In this document: piece by piece, positions 34,593 to 41,832 of the stretch
How positions within the stretch are numbered: the first letter of the stretch is position 1
Layout of the letters: each line of letters starts with the position of its first letter
Origin: Methylobacterium terricola
GTDB lineage: Bacteria; Pseudomonadota; Alphaproteobacteria; Rhizobiales; Beijerinckiaceae
Length of the DNA: 64,000 nt
Assembly (NCBI RefSeq): GCF_006151805.1
Contig: NZ_VDDA01000002.1
Span: 124,001 to 188,000, forward strand
Direction: 5' to 3'
Notes under the pieces: generated by a model
What the model was told of the DNA's origin: nothing
The model's input: only the letters and a program-made list of their open reading frames with translations
Database searches by the model: none
Position numbers and translations under genes: made by a program

Positions 34593-35264
34593 ATGACCCC
34601 GCAGTTCAAGGCGGCCGTGGAGACCTATGGCCCGCGGTTCATGACGGACCTTGGGCTCGACAAGCTGAAGGTAGCTGGGATCTTCGGCAATCTCGCTGTC
34701 GAGAGCGCGCAGTTCACCGCCCTTCAGGAGTACAAGCCTGTTGTGGCCGGCTCCCGGGGAGGCTGGGGCTGGGCCCAGTGGACGGGCCCCCGCCGACGAG
34801 CGTTCGAGGCCTGGGCCGCTGAGAAGGGGTTTAGGCTCGACAATCCGGAGGCCTTCTACGGCTACATGCTCGTTGAACTGCGCGGAGCGGAGGTGGGCGC
34901 GCTTACCGCTCTCCGCGCCACCACGACGCTCGACCGGGCGACCGAAGTGTTCATGCTCAAGTATGAGCGTCCCGGCGTGCCGCACCTTGATAAGCGCAAG
35001 GCGTACGCCCTTGAGGCACTTCGCGTGCTGGAGGCCGCTCTGGCGGCCCGCGAAGCCGTGAAGAAGGATCTGGGCCTTACGCCCGCGCCGGCCCTCCCAA
35101 CACCTCCCCACGTCGATCCTGCCGGTCCTCTCACTCCCATGGCACCGACAGCGGCAAGGCCGCCGGTGCCGGACGAGCCCGCGCCTGTCTCGGCTGCCAC
35201 CGTCACAACCGGCGGCCTCTGGGCCGCCGTGAAGTCCCTGTTTGCGAAGAAGAAGGCTGCCTGA
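34593..35264 (+). CDS. Endolysin, phage tail lysozyme-like (Phage_lysozyme2)
   Basis: 223 aa. The catalytic domain (~1-140) shows the family pattern: KVAGIFGNLAVESAQFTALQ (candidate catalytic Glu37), GGWGWAQWTGPRRRAFEAWA, then LDRATEVFMLKYERPG. The family cuts peptidoglycan glycan strands. A Pro-rich linker and a basic C-terminal helix follow. No signal peptide, so release needs the holin-like neighbour. Confidence 0.8.
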   Translation: MTPQFKAAVETYGPRFMTDLGLDKLKVAGIFGNLAVESAQFTALQEYKPVVAGSRGGWGWAQWTGPRRRAFEAWAAEKGFRLDNPEAFYGYMLVELRGAEVGALTALRATTTLDRATEVFMLKYERPGVPHLDKRKAYALEALRVLEAALAAREAVKKDLGLTPAPALPTPPHVDPAGPLTPMAPTAARPPVPDEPAPVSAATVTTGGLWAAVKSLFAKKKAA

Positions 35265-35265
35265 C

Positions 35266-35829
35266 ATGGATTGGTCGTCACTCGGCGGGCAGCTTGCCCA
35301 GATCGGGCTTCCAGCTCTCGGGACGCTGCTTGGCGGTCCTCTGGGCGGTACCGTAGGCGCGGTAGTCGGCAAGGGCATCGCCGCGGCACTCGGCGTTGCG
35401 CCGACGCCCGAAGCCGTATCTCAGGCCGTGGCGCAGGACCCCGCCGCCGCGCAGACCAAACTCGCCGAGATTGAGGCTGAGACCAAGCGTCAGGATGCTT
35501 ATCTCGCTGACATCGCCAACGCCCGGCAGATGCAGGTCGCCCTCGTTCAGGCTCACAGCTGGACGGGAACTACGCCCGCGATCCTGACCTATCTCGTCGT
35601 CGGCGCTGCCATCGCGCTCACATTCTGCCTCTTCTTCGTGAGCCAGGAGATCCCGGAGCGGATCTTCAACCTGCTGAACCAGTCCTACGGCGCTTTATGG
35701 CTAGCTGTCGGGCTCGGTGTTCAGTTCTGGTGGGGTTCATCGCGCACTTCTCAGCAGAAGGACCAGCAGGCGGCCCAATTCTCGGCCGCCGTCACCAACG
35801 CAGCGCTAACGTCGATTAACAAGCGGTAG
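35266..35829 (+). CDS. Holin-like membrane protein
   Basis: 187 aa starting directly after the lysin stop. An Ala/Gly-rich amphipathic N-terminus (LGGPLGGTVGAVVGKGIAAA) is followed by a charged helix and two membrane spans (~105-125 and ~141-157). The layout fits the 3TM-type phage holins placed next to lysins. Function as a holin is inferred from position and topology. Confidence 0.65.
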   Translation: MDWSSLGGQLAQIGLPALGTLLGGPLGGTVGAVVGKGIAAALGVAPTPEAVSQAVAQDPAAAQTKLAEIEAETKRQDAYLADIANARQMQVALVQAHSWTGTTPAILTYLVVGAAIALTFCLFFVSQEIPERIFNLLNQSYGALWLAVGLGVQFWWGSSRTSQQKDQQAAQFSAAVTNAALTSINKR

Positions 35830-35838
35830 CCATATGCA

Positions 35839-36222
35839 ATGTCGCGTCCAAAATCCGAGGTTACCGAAGATCACGCTCGCCACACCTTGGAAGCGATGCG
35901 GCGGCTTCTTAATGACAAACTGCCGGCTCCGGATAATGTGAAAGGCGGGGCAGAAGTGGATGACGAGCTTCGTCGGGAAAACAATAGTGGACATCCGCAA
36001 GCTTACCGGGAGCTTCCGCATCATACTCGGAAGTGGATCGAAGGCAAATCAGCTAAAGAGCTTGAGATGCTGGACGAGATGTTAGATAGCTATGCAACTG
36101 GGCGTCTTGCTCTCAAAATTGCTAGATGGTTTGCAATAATGGTGGGTGGCTTGTTTGCTTCATCATTTGCCGCGGCGAAATTTGGTCTTGATATCTGGGC
36201 CATGATCCGAGGTGGCAAATGA
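35839..36222 (+). CDS. Small membrane-anchored phage protein
   Basis: 127 aa. A hydrophilic N-terminal ~95 residues precede one membrane span (IARWFAIMVGGLFASSFAAA). It lies between the holin-like and next membrane genes and overlaps the latter by four bases (ATGA). A lysis accessory role (second holin, antiholin or spanin part) is possible. Confidence 0.55.
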   Translation: MSRPKSEVTEDHARHTLEAMRRLLNDKLPAPDNVKGGAEVDDELRRENNSGHPQAYRELPHHTRKWIEGKSAKELEMLDEMLDSYATGRLALKIARWFAIMVGGLFASSFAAAKFGLDIWAMIRGGK

Positions 36223-36680
36223 GGACCATGGTAAGCGCCCTTCAGATTGCCGTTCTTATCCCTCTCGCTCTCGGCAGTCTGTTCGCTGCCGTCGCCCTTG
36301 GCGCCTGGGTTGCGGATCGCCGAGAGCCGGTGAGGGTTGACAGCTTCAGAGTCATTACGCCTGAGGTTGGTCCCGGCGGTGAGCTTCAGATCGAGTTCAA
36401 CGTCACCTACCTGCGGGCTTGCAAGCTCCACGCGGACCGGATCATGACCGATAGCGCGCACCATCGCGCCGTTCTGTCGGATACCGACTTTGAGCGCCCT
36501 CCGGCTGACATCGGCAAGCCGCAGCGGTTCATTGTGACGGAGCGTGTGCCGAGCTACTTCACGGATGGGCCCGCCGTCCTCATTACGAGGCCATGGTACG
36601 CCTGCAACCCGCTGCAAGAGTTTGTTTGGCCGATGGTCCCTCAGGGGATCACAGCGCCATTCACGGTCAAGACGCCGTAA
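36219..36680 (+). CDS. Membrane-anchored periplasmic protein, lysis-cassette accessory
   Basis: 153 aa. An N-terminal membrane anchor (LIPLALGSLFAAVALGAW) is followed by a beta-rich exported domain (FRVITPEVGPGGELQIEFNV, FIVTERVPSYFTDGPAVL) with two conserved Cys. Last gene of the rightward late operon before a strong terminator. Function unknown. Confidence 0.55.
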   Translation: MRTMVSALQIAVLIPLALGSLFAAVALGAWVADRREPVRVDSFRVITPEVGPGGELQIEFNVTYLRACKLHADRIMTDSAHHRAVLSDTDFERPPADIGKPQRFIVTERVPSYFTDGPAVLITRPWYACNPLQEFVWPMVPQGITAPFTVKTP

Positions 36681-36704
36681 CCCGCCTCTCCCGAGACACC
36701 CTTC

Positions 36705-36741
36705 AGCCCCGCCGGCAGCCGCCGCGCGGGGCTAATTTTTT
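36705..36741 (+). terminator. Rho-independent terminator of the late operon
   Basis: AGCCCCGC (36705-36712) pairs with GCGGGGCT (36726-36733), followed by AA and six T (36736-36741). A classical intrinsic terminator 25 bases after the last late gene. It overlaps the end of the leftward HNH/AP2 gene. Confidence 0.85.
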
Positions 36742-37226
36742 GCGAAATCACCCCAGAGCGCAACCGCGGCGCCTCGATAAGCCGCTGCGGCCTCCTCAGG
36801 TGTTTTAAATGTTCCCAGGTGTATTTTCCGTCCGTTTGGAGTTATCGTAGCTCTGAACTTTCCACGAGCGGCTGAAACGCCCTTCAAGCCGAGTAGATTT
36901 CGACGTTCTACGGCTTTGTTGGCCATATTCTGTGTTTGCGTGGCCAGTCTCATGTTAGCCCGACGGTTATCTAATCCATCCCCGTTGGCATGATCGACGT
37001 ACATCTCGGACGGAGCATCGGTCAAAACCCGATGCATGGCGATATACCCCTTGCCGCACCTCACCGCATAGGCGTGGCCATGCGTCCCTATGTGTGCACG
37101 CCATCCCCAGGGCGCGATCAGGGGCACATCTGCCACGTCGATCATCGCTTCAAGCCCGCGCCCGAGTTCGACGTAGGCAACATCACCCTCAACCCGGATA
37201 GAGGACGGTTCTCGCTTCCATGCCAT
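36732..37226 (-). CDS. HNH endonuclease with AP2-like DNA-binding domain
   Basis: 164 aa from ATG 37226. The HNH core reads MHRVLTDAPSEMYVDHANGD and NRRANMRLATQTQNMANK. The C-terminal RGKFRATITPNGRKIHLGTF with EEAAAAYRGAAVALWG is an AP2-type DNA-binding domain. This combination is typical of phage homing endonucleases. It ends inside the late terminator. Confidence 0.8.
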   Translation of the reverse strand: MAWKREPSSIRVEGDVAYVELGRGLEAMIDVADVPLIAPWGWRAHIGTHGHAYAVRCGKGYIAMHRVLTDAPSEMYVDHANGDGLDNRRANMRLATQTQNMANKAVERRNLLGLKGVSAARGKFRATITPNGRKIHLGTFKTPEEAAAAYRGAAVALWGDFAKN

Positions 37227-37228
37227 TG

Positions 37229-37468
37229 TCAGCACCCGAAGCGAGAGTTGCGGATCATGCGGATGCCGTCGCGCCACCGGTAGGTGAAGCGAGTGGCGGT
37301 GCACGCCTCAACGAGGGTGAACCGGCCTTGGGTGCCTACCGCGAGTAGCGCGGCCTTCAGCGCTGCCGGGCTGCGAGGCATGGCGACGATGATCCCGGTT
37401 TTATCGCGCCAGGAGATCCAGTCGCGTCGGCCGCAGCGGGCTTTGCGGGTGAGGGTGGCGTGATCCAT
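37229..37468 (-). CDS. Hypothetical protein, 79 aa
   Basis: Basic protein beginning MDHATLTRKARCGRRDWISW. Its ATG overlaps the stop of the upstream leftward gene (TAATG) and it ends two bases before the HNH/AP2 start, so it is part of that operon. The middle (SPAALKAALLAVGTQGRFT) is helical. No family recognised. Confidence 0.5.
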   Translation of the reverse strand: MDHATLTRKARCGRRDWISWRDKTGIIVAMPRSPAALKAALLAVGTQGRFTLVEACTATRFTYRWRDGIRMIRNSRFGC

Positions 37469-37815
37469 TACACCTGCTCCATCGCCATCTGTTCGGCCCG
37501 ATGTTTGAGCGGGCCAACTCGCGGCCCGCTGGCGAGCGTCTTGGCGAACCCCTTCGCTGACATGCCGCTACCGAACAGGCCGCACTTCTGCCCCTCAGTC
37601 CGATGTGAAGCGCGCTCGGCTACGTCGATGAAGAAAGGCGTCTCGCAATCGTTCACGAAGAGGCGCTGACGGGTTACCCCCTCGGGCATGAAGTTGTTCT
37701 GGTCGACCCAGCGGCACGAGGGTGCGCTGTTGCCGCTCCGCGTGGCTTTCTCGCGCTCAAAGATCGGCTTGCGAGGGAACCGGGCGACGAGGGCGGTGGA
37801 GGTCAGGGCGCTCAT
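37468..37815 (-). CDS. Hypothetical protein, 115 aa
   Basis: First gene of a leftward operon; starts divergent from the HTH gene across an operator region. Contains CRWVDQNNFMPEGVTRQRLF and a polar middle with two Cys. No family recognised. Expression is probably controlled by the regulator encoded across the promoter. Confidence 0.5.
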   Translation of the reverse strand: MSALTSTALVARFPRKPIFEREKATRSGNSAPSCRWVDQNNFMPEGVTRQRLFVNDCETPFFIDVAERASHRTEGQKCGLFGSGMSAKGFAKTLASGPRVGPLKHRAEQMAMEQV

Positions 37816-37846
37816 GGCTCATATCCGGCTTGAAAATCAACCTTAT

Positions 37847-37893
37847 GTAGATAATCTACGCCACGTCGATACGGGGCGCAAGTGGAATTCTAC
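37847..37893. promoter_or_regulatory. Operator pair upstream of the HTH regulator
   Basis: A perfect palindrome GTAGAT-A-ATCTAC (37847-37859) and a related near-palindrome GTGGAATTCTAC (37882-37893) lie in the gap between two divergent genes. They share the GTrGAnnTCTAC form with the centre shifted. Likely binding sites for the HTH protein encoded at 37882/37894. Confidence 0.55.
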
Positions 37894-38184
37894 ATGGCGT
37901 TGATAATTTGCAGGGCGGACGGCAGCACGCTACGGCCCCGTCCCATGGACAACGAACCGTGGCAGCGTCGTGCGAAGGCGGCTGGGCTCAGCCAGAAGAT
38001 GCTTGCCGAGATGACCGGCAGACCCGTGAACACGATCTCGCGTCAGATCCGCGGGGAGCACGGCGCCGTGCCGCTTCACCTGATCGCCGTCATTACGGCG
38101 TGGGAGTTGATGGGAGAGGAGCAGCGCGACGAGTGGCGGCGCCTGCTGGCGCGTGAGGCTGCTCGGCAGGACGCGGCCGGCTAA
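37882..38184 (+). CDS. Cro/CI-like HTH regulator
   Basis: Up to 100 aa. GTG 37882 has a GGGG-type site upstream; ATG 37894 (96 aa) is equally possible and would leave the second operator just outside the gene. The helix-turn-helix is AKAAGLSQKMLAEMTGRP followed by VNTISRQIRG. C-terminus helical. The only rightward gene here; it converges with the next leftward gene (4-base overlap). Probable early or lysogeny control. Confidence 0.7.
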   Translation: MEFYMALIICRADGSTLRPRPMDNEPWQRRAKAAGLSQKMLAEMTGRPVNTISRQIRGEHGAVPLHLIAVITAWELMGEEQRDEWRRLLAREAARQDAAG

Positions 38185-38588
38185 GCGTTCTTGCCCCACC
38201 CCTCCGGCCACGGCACGTCCCGGCCGATGATGATCCGCACCGGCGGGCGCATCCAGTCCAAGCGCGGGTCGGGGCCCGGGTCAGCCGGTCTCAGCGACAG
38301 CGGCTGACTCTGCTTGGCGAGCCACTGCATCTCAATGCCCAGGCTGGCGCGGATGGCGTCCGCCGCCTCTTGCTTGGTATGGACACGTCCCTGCATGGGG
38401 ATCCTGCTCCGGGGCCTGTAGGCGAGGGACCAGACCCACTCGCGGTGCGCGATGGCGTCAGGATGGGTCTTGTGGATCCTGCCGATCCGGCCGCCTGCGA
38501 TCGAGGCGACGAAATCCGGGCCGCGCTCGGGCCAGGTGTGGCGCCAGACAATCGGGCTGGGCTGGGGATCGGTGGGAGGATGGGTCAT
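38181..38588 (-). CDS. Hypothetical protein, 135 aa, operon with ISL3-like gene
   Basis: The ATG overlaps the stop of the upstream ISL3-like gene (ATGA), so translation is coupled. Pro- and Arg-rich, with WRHTWPERGPDFVASIAGGR early and IIIGRDVPWPEGWGKNA at the end. No family recognised. Confidence 0.5.
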   Translation of the reverse strand: MTHPPTDPQPSPIVWRHTWPERGPDFVASIAGGRIGRIHKTHPDAIAHREWVWSLAYRPRSRIPMQGRVHTKQEAADAIRASLGIEMQWLAKQSQPLSLRPADPGPDPRLDWMRPPVRIIIGRDVPWPEGWGKNA

Positions 38589-39175
38589 TCGGTCGGAGTT
38601 GGCGGGAGTGGCATCCAGTGGCTCGGATGCAGGGCTTCATGCTCGAAGTAGGCTCCTGTGCTCTCATAGCCCTGATCTATGTCGCCGATGACGAACCGCG
38701 GCTTTTTGTGCAGGTAAATCTCGTCCATGCCGAGCACCCGCGGCAGCATCGGCTTGTACTTACCGAGGACACGCTTGGCATGCTCGTCGAAGACGCGCCG
38801 TACAAGCGTCTCATGAACGCCATTGATCTCGGCGGCCATCGTGAACGGATACTTGATCGCATCCTTCTGAAGGTGCTCACGGAAGCGCTTCGTGATCCGG
38901 CGCTCGGTGTCAATGTCCGGCAGAACTTCGTATCCGACCTTGCCGCACGAGTTGCACCGGAAGCGCTGCCGCTTGATCTCCAGCCAGACGGGCTGCCCTT
39001 GGATGGCGTGGTCGCAATAGCGAACCGCCTTCGTTCCCATCTTACTGAAGCTGAAGAGCAGGCAGCATCCGTAGGGCTCGTGATGGCGGACGCTCTTCGC
39101 CCGGACGATGAGCGTCCCGCCCTCCTCGTAACTATCCACGAATGCCAGACGACTGAGACGCAACAGGTCTGTCAT
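38585..39175 (-). CDS. Truncated ISL3-transposase-like protein (phage-borne)
   Basis: 196 aa, less than half a normal ISL3 transposase. The zinc-binding N-terminus (EIKRQRFRCNSCGKVGYEV), HTH region (ERRITKRFREHLQKDAIKYP...ETLVRRVFDE) and the start of the DDE domain (LGMDEIYLHKKPRFVIGD, first Asp present) are clear. It then ends with ~27 unrelated residues. No terminal inverted repeats or target duplication were seen. The gene is coupled on both sides (ATGA), so it is likely a retained DNA-binding protein rather than a decaying IS. Confidence 0.75.
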   Translation of the reverse strand: MTDLLRLSRLAFVDSYEEGGTLIVRAKSVRHHEPYGCCLLFSFSKMGTKAVRYCDHAIQGQPVWLEIKRQRFRCNSCGKVGYEVLPDIDTERRITKRFREHLQKDAIKYPFTMAAEINGVHETLVRRVFDEHAKRVLGKYKPMLPRVLGMDEIYLHKKPRFVIGDIDQGYESTGAYFEHEALHPSHWMPLPPTPTE

Positions 39176-39399
39176 TCGCCATCCTCAGCAGCCCTGCCTG
39201 CTTTCTGCCGCTCGGAGCGCTTCAGTTCTCGCTCAACTAGCTCGCGGATCCACTTAGCGCGGCGGTTCTTGCCCGCCACCGCATCTATGCGGTCGAGTGT
39301 CCCCGCGGTGAAGCGGACCAAGGTCTTGTCGTCGAGTTTGTCTTTCGGCACGGCCAGGGTTGTGACCGATATCGGTTTCGCCGTCAACGCAGCCTCCAA
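39172..39399 (-). CDS. Ribbon-helix-helix-type regulator (CopG-like)
   Basis: 75 aa. Strand plus helix pattern TLVRFTAGTLDRIDAVAGKN followed by RRAKWIRELVEREL fits small RHH proteins. It starts at the centre of a cluster of CGATATCG-type sites and is divergent from the DUF2829 gene. It is coupled (ATGA) to the ISL3-like gene. A repressor of both directions is the simplest reading. Confidence 0.7.
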   Translation of the reverse strand: MEAALTAKPISVTTLAVPKDKLDDKTLVRFTAGTLDRIDAVAGKNRRAKWIRELVERELKRSERQKAGRAAEDGE

Positions 39400-39459
39400 T
39401 GCGATATCGCTTCTTGACCCCTATCCGATATCGGATTAGGCTGCAATCCGATATCTCAT
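39365..39459. promoter_or_regulatory. Four CGATATCG-type operator sites between RHH and DUF2829 genes
   Basis: ACCGATATCGGT (39365-39376, inside the RHH gene), GCGATATCGC (39401-39410), ATCCGATATCGGAT (39423-39436) and ATCCGATATC (39446-39455). Their centres are about 35, 24 and 23 bases apart. The last site abuts the GGAGG of the DUF2829 gene. Evenly spaced palindromes suggest cooperative repressor binding. Confidence 0.75.
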
Positions 39460-39471
39460 TGGAGGCTTTTG

Positions 39472-39756
39472 ATGAATATTGGCGAAGCGGTTGCTGCCCT
39501 GAAGGCAGGCGATTGGGTCAGGCGCGCAGGCTGGAACGGCAAGCGCATGCACATCTACATGGAGGATGCAGAAGATGTTGGCATGCCCCGCCACAACACC
39601 AAGACGGACAAGGTGACGATGTCTCCGGGACGGCGACACGAACCCTACCTCGTGCTCTTCACGGCGGCAGGAACGCATCAGCCTGGATGGAATGCGTCTA
39701 CCCCTGATCTGCTCGCAGAGGACTGGGAAGTCGTGCCGCTGAACGAGCGGCATTGA
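39472..39756 (+). CDS. DUF2829 protein, Tad2-like (putative anti-Thoeris)
   Basis: 94 aa from ATG 39472, six bases after GGAGG. The family pattern is nearly complete: IGEAVAALKAGDWVRRAGWN, GKRMHIYM, YLVLFTAAGTHQPGWNAST and PDLLAEDWEVV. DUF2829 includes Tad2, which sequesters the signal molecule of Thoeris defence in characterised phages; many DUF2829 members remain untested. It is controlled from the RHH operator cluster. Family membership is confident; anti-defence function here is inference. Confidence 0.85.
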   Translation: MNIGEAVAALKAGDWVRRAGWNGKRMHIYMEDAEDVGMPRHNTKTDKVTMSPGRRHEPYLVLFTAAGTHQPGWNASTPDLLAEDWEVVPLNERH

Positions 39757-39771
39757 TCAACCCCAAACGAC

Positions 39772-39794
39772 GAGGCGGGCTTCAAGCCCGCCTC
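39772..39794. terminator. Stem-loop after the DUF2829 gene
   Basis: GAGGCGGGCTT (39772-39782) and AAGCCCGCCTC (39784-39794) form a near-perfect inverted repeat with flanking CGAC/GTCG extending it. No U-run. It separates the rightward DUF2829 gene from the leftward operon end, so it may work in both directions. Confidence 0.55.
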
Positions 39795-39801
39795 TCGTCG
39801 A

Positions 39802-39888
39802 TCAACCTCGAATGACGAATGACCCATATAAGATGCACGGCGTCCCATCGGTTGGCGCAGTCTCAATCGGCTGCCATTCGCTCATCAT
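39802..39888 (-). CDS. Very short DUF551-like peptide, 28 aa
   Basis: Starts MMSEWQPIETAPTDGTPCIL, which is the opening motif of DUF551-type phage proteins (WQPIETAP.DGT), but it stops after 28 residues, so it is either a minimal version or a truncated gene. ATG overlaps the upstream small gene stop (ATGA). Confidence 0.45.
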   Translation of the reverse strand: MMSEWQPIETAPTDGTPCILYGSFVIRG

Positions 39889-39998
39889 CGTCTCCGCTCA
39901 TCCAGCCGCTTCGCCGCCCGTCTCGACCAGACCACCGCACCCCAGGTGCAGGATAGGACCAGGGTGGAGGTGAGAGCGAGGTAGGGACCGAGGGTCAT
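39885..39998 (-). CDS. Small membrane peptide, 37 aa
   Basis: M-T-L-G start and one predicted span (YLALTSTLVLSCTWGAVVW), then a basic tail (SRRAAKRLDERRR). It is coupled to the following DUF551-like peptide. Rz1- or holin-like small proteins look like this, but function is unknown. Confidence 0.4.
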   Translation of the reverse strand: MTLGPYLALTSTLVLSCTWGAVVWSRRAAKRLDERRR

Positions 39999-40043
39999 GG
40001 CAGCAGGCTATCATCTGGGCGTCGCCACGCTAGGGCGTGAAGA

Positions 40044-40256
40044 TCACCACTGAGATGGCGGCAAATAGCTACGCAGGCGCGCCATCGCGACTTGTATGCC
40101 TGCTTCGCCATCGGGGTACGGCAATGTCGTAGGGCCTCCGTAAACAAGCGCCTCCGCATCCGAGACATCATCCCATGCGGCGTGGGTAGGGCCGCCGTTG
40201 GATGCGAGCGCCCGCACGCGAGCAATCAGACCCTGCATCTCTTCCAGGGATGTCAT
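40044..40256 (-). CDS. Hypothetical phage protein, 70 aa
   Basis: Begins MTSLEEMQGLIARVRALASN and continues with a polar acidic middle (HAAWDDVSDAEALVYGG). Part of the long leftward accessory operon. No family recognised. Confidence 0.5.
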   Translation of the reverse strand: MTSLEEMQGLIARVRALASNGGPTHAAWDDVSDAEALVYGGPTTLPYPDGEAGIQVAMARLRSYLPPSQW

Positions 40257-40318
40257 CCTCTCCTCCCCTCACTCCGCTGTCGCGTCCTGCCAGCCGGTGG
40301 CCGCTTCGACCCCTGACG

Positions 40319-40672
40319 CTAGAAAAACTCAGACGTGTTGCTGAACCTGTATCCTTCCGCGTCGGACCATTCGCAATCGCGCGGGCTCGGGCCCCAGGAA
40401 GACGCTGGCGCAGTTCGGGATGTCCAACCACCCTTTTTTGCCTCAACTATGTTGATTAGATCGGCCAGGGTGATCGTGTCGCCGTATTCATTAAGGATCG
40501 TGCGATCCTTGAGGTAGTCCTTCCAAGCTGCAAAGCTGGTAAGCCCGTGCTCGGGATACGGCGCGAAGAGAAATTCCCAGCCGCCCGACGACTTGCCGAT
40601 GTGGAGCTTTTCGCCACCCTCTCCGCAGCACGGGCAAGGCGGCTTAAAATCAACGTAGTAATTTGTGCCCAT
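40319..40672 (-). CDS. Conserved phage accessory protein with CPCC zinc motif
   Basis: 117 aa. The N-terminus MGTNYYVDFKPPCPCCGEGG followed by KLHIGKSSGGWEFLF is a recurrent pattern in small phage proteins (a CxxC pair, then HIGKSS). The rest is soluble and aromatic-rich. Function unknown. Confidence 0.65.
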   Translation of the reverse strand: MGTNYYVDFKPPCPCCGEGGEKLHIGKSSGGWEFLFAPYPEHGLTSFAAWKDYLKDRTILNEYGDTITLADLINIVEAKKGGWTSRTAPASSWGPSPRDCEWSDAEGYRFSNTSEFF

Positions 40673-40776
40673 TATTTACTCCATTGCGCAATGCGGGACC
40701 TGCCCGCTAGGGCGAAGACGACTTGTCGGCTTCGGGCGGGCCCAGGTGACGCGGTCCGGCGAAGCCGGATGCGCCC

Positions 40777-41451
40777 TTAGCCTTCCCCTTCTGAGGATTG
40801 AGAGAGGAGGGTGCGGGCGCGACGAAGATCACCAATGCGGACGCTTTGGTATGGCTCGTCATCATGAAACCCCTCAGGTATTTCAGCCGCCTCTTCCGCA
40901 AACGGTCTCAGCGCCTCCCTTAGCTCCTTGTTCACCCTCTTCAGATTGTCGATAGTGTCGGGCGCCTCACCTTCGGTGATCGCGCTGGCGGGGCTATCGC
41001 CCCCGAGCCCTTGCAGGTCTCGGCCCAGAGGGCGCTCATCGCTGGCGCGCAGGGCTGCGGCGTGAGCTGCCATCGCCTCTTGGAGCGTCAGCCCGGTCCG
41101 CTCTCGCCAATCCCGCAGCCACTGGACATCGTAGGCCATCCGGTAGCCCTGTTCTGACACCCCCGGTACGGGGCGGCGAGGCCAGCCCTGCAAGTTTTGC
41201 GATGGGTGCTTCCTCATGCGGAGCAAGATCGTATCGCAAGCGTGCCGCCAGATCTGTGCGAGGCTATCACCTTCATCGGGGACGTCGTCTGCCAAGCAGC
41301 GAACTCGGCGAACGATCTCATCGGGCTCAAACTCAGCCCACGCTTCGCGCGAGGGATCGAAATCGCTGTGCGATGAAGACGCGCGAGCGGCTTCACCTGA
41401 AAGGTGAGAGCCCGTCCCGAAGGGCGCGCCATGTAGTCTATCCTCAATCAT
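40777..41451 (-). CDS. Hypothetical protein, 224 aa
   Basis: Acidic, mostly helical; FEPDEIVRRVRCLADDV and YDVQWLRDWRERTGLTLQEA may form a small helical domain. Ends with a Glu/Gly-rich tail. The GC-rich reading frame and its place in the leftward run support it. No family recognised. Confidence 0.55.
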   Translation of the reverse strand: MIEDRLHGAPFGTGSHLSGEAARASSSHSDFDPSREAWAEFEPDEIVRRVRCLADDVPDEGDSLAQIWRHACDTILLRMRKHPSQNLQGWPRRPVPGVSEQGYRMAYDVQWLRDWRERTGLTLQEAMAAHAAALRASDERPLGRDLQGLGGDSPASAITEGEAPDTIDNLKRVNKELREALRPFAEEAAEIPEGFHDDEPYQSVRIGDLRRARTLLSQSSEGEG

Positions 41452-41489
41452 AATCCTCTATCCTCTTTCACAGGGAGCAGGAGGGGTGG

Positions 41490-41810
41490 TTAGGCCCCGA
41501 ACTTGGCCCTTAGTCGCTCATACTCGGCACGCTGGCGATCCTCGTCTTGCTTGGCGAGTATGTTTGCCGCGGCCTGACGCGCCGATAGCTCGGCATCGGT
41601 TTCAGGTCTATAATATGAAATAGATATTTCCGTTACCGCATCGCCGTATTCAAGATGACTGCTAATATCCAGGGTGGCGCTTGCCTGGTACGACTCTGGG
41701 ATGCTCAGAAGTTCATCTCTAAGCAAATCAATGGCATCGCTCAGCTTGCCATCCAAGCTCCATCTATCTACATCCTTCGTGATGCACTTGTTCTGCCTAA
41801 CGACTTTCAT
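41490..41810 (-). CDS. Hypothetical protein, 106 aa
   Basis: ATG 41810 follows a GGAGATGGA region; in-frame codons upstream to 41873 overlap the preceding gene. Contains a beta-rich middle (ASATLDISSHLEYGDAVTEI, SISYYRPETDAELSARQ) and a charged C-terminal helix. Function unknown. Confidence 0.5.
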   Translation of the reverse strand: MKVVRQNKCITKDVDRWSLDGKLSDAIDLLRDELLSIPESYQASATLDISSHLEYGDAVTEISISYYRPETDAELSARQAAANILAKQDEDRQRAEYERLRAKFGA

Positions 41811-41832
41811 GCTTCCATCTCCAGTATAATAG

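Noticed and set aside
38618..39439. A 273-codon plus-strand open frame opposite the ISL3-like and RHH genes
   Set aside because: The leftward genes show family motifs and ATGA coupling; the plus frame has no recognisable domain.
40168..40446. A 92-codon minus-strand frame overlapping two other leftward genes
   Set aside because: It overlaps the conserved CPCC-type gene at 40319-40672 and the 40044 gene in another frame, and its sequence looks like noise.
40707..40901. A 64-codon minus-strand frame after the 224-aa hypothetical gene
   Set aside because: It mostly overlaps the larger frame ending at 40777 and has no ribosome site or family features.
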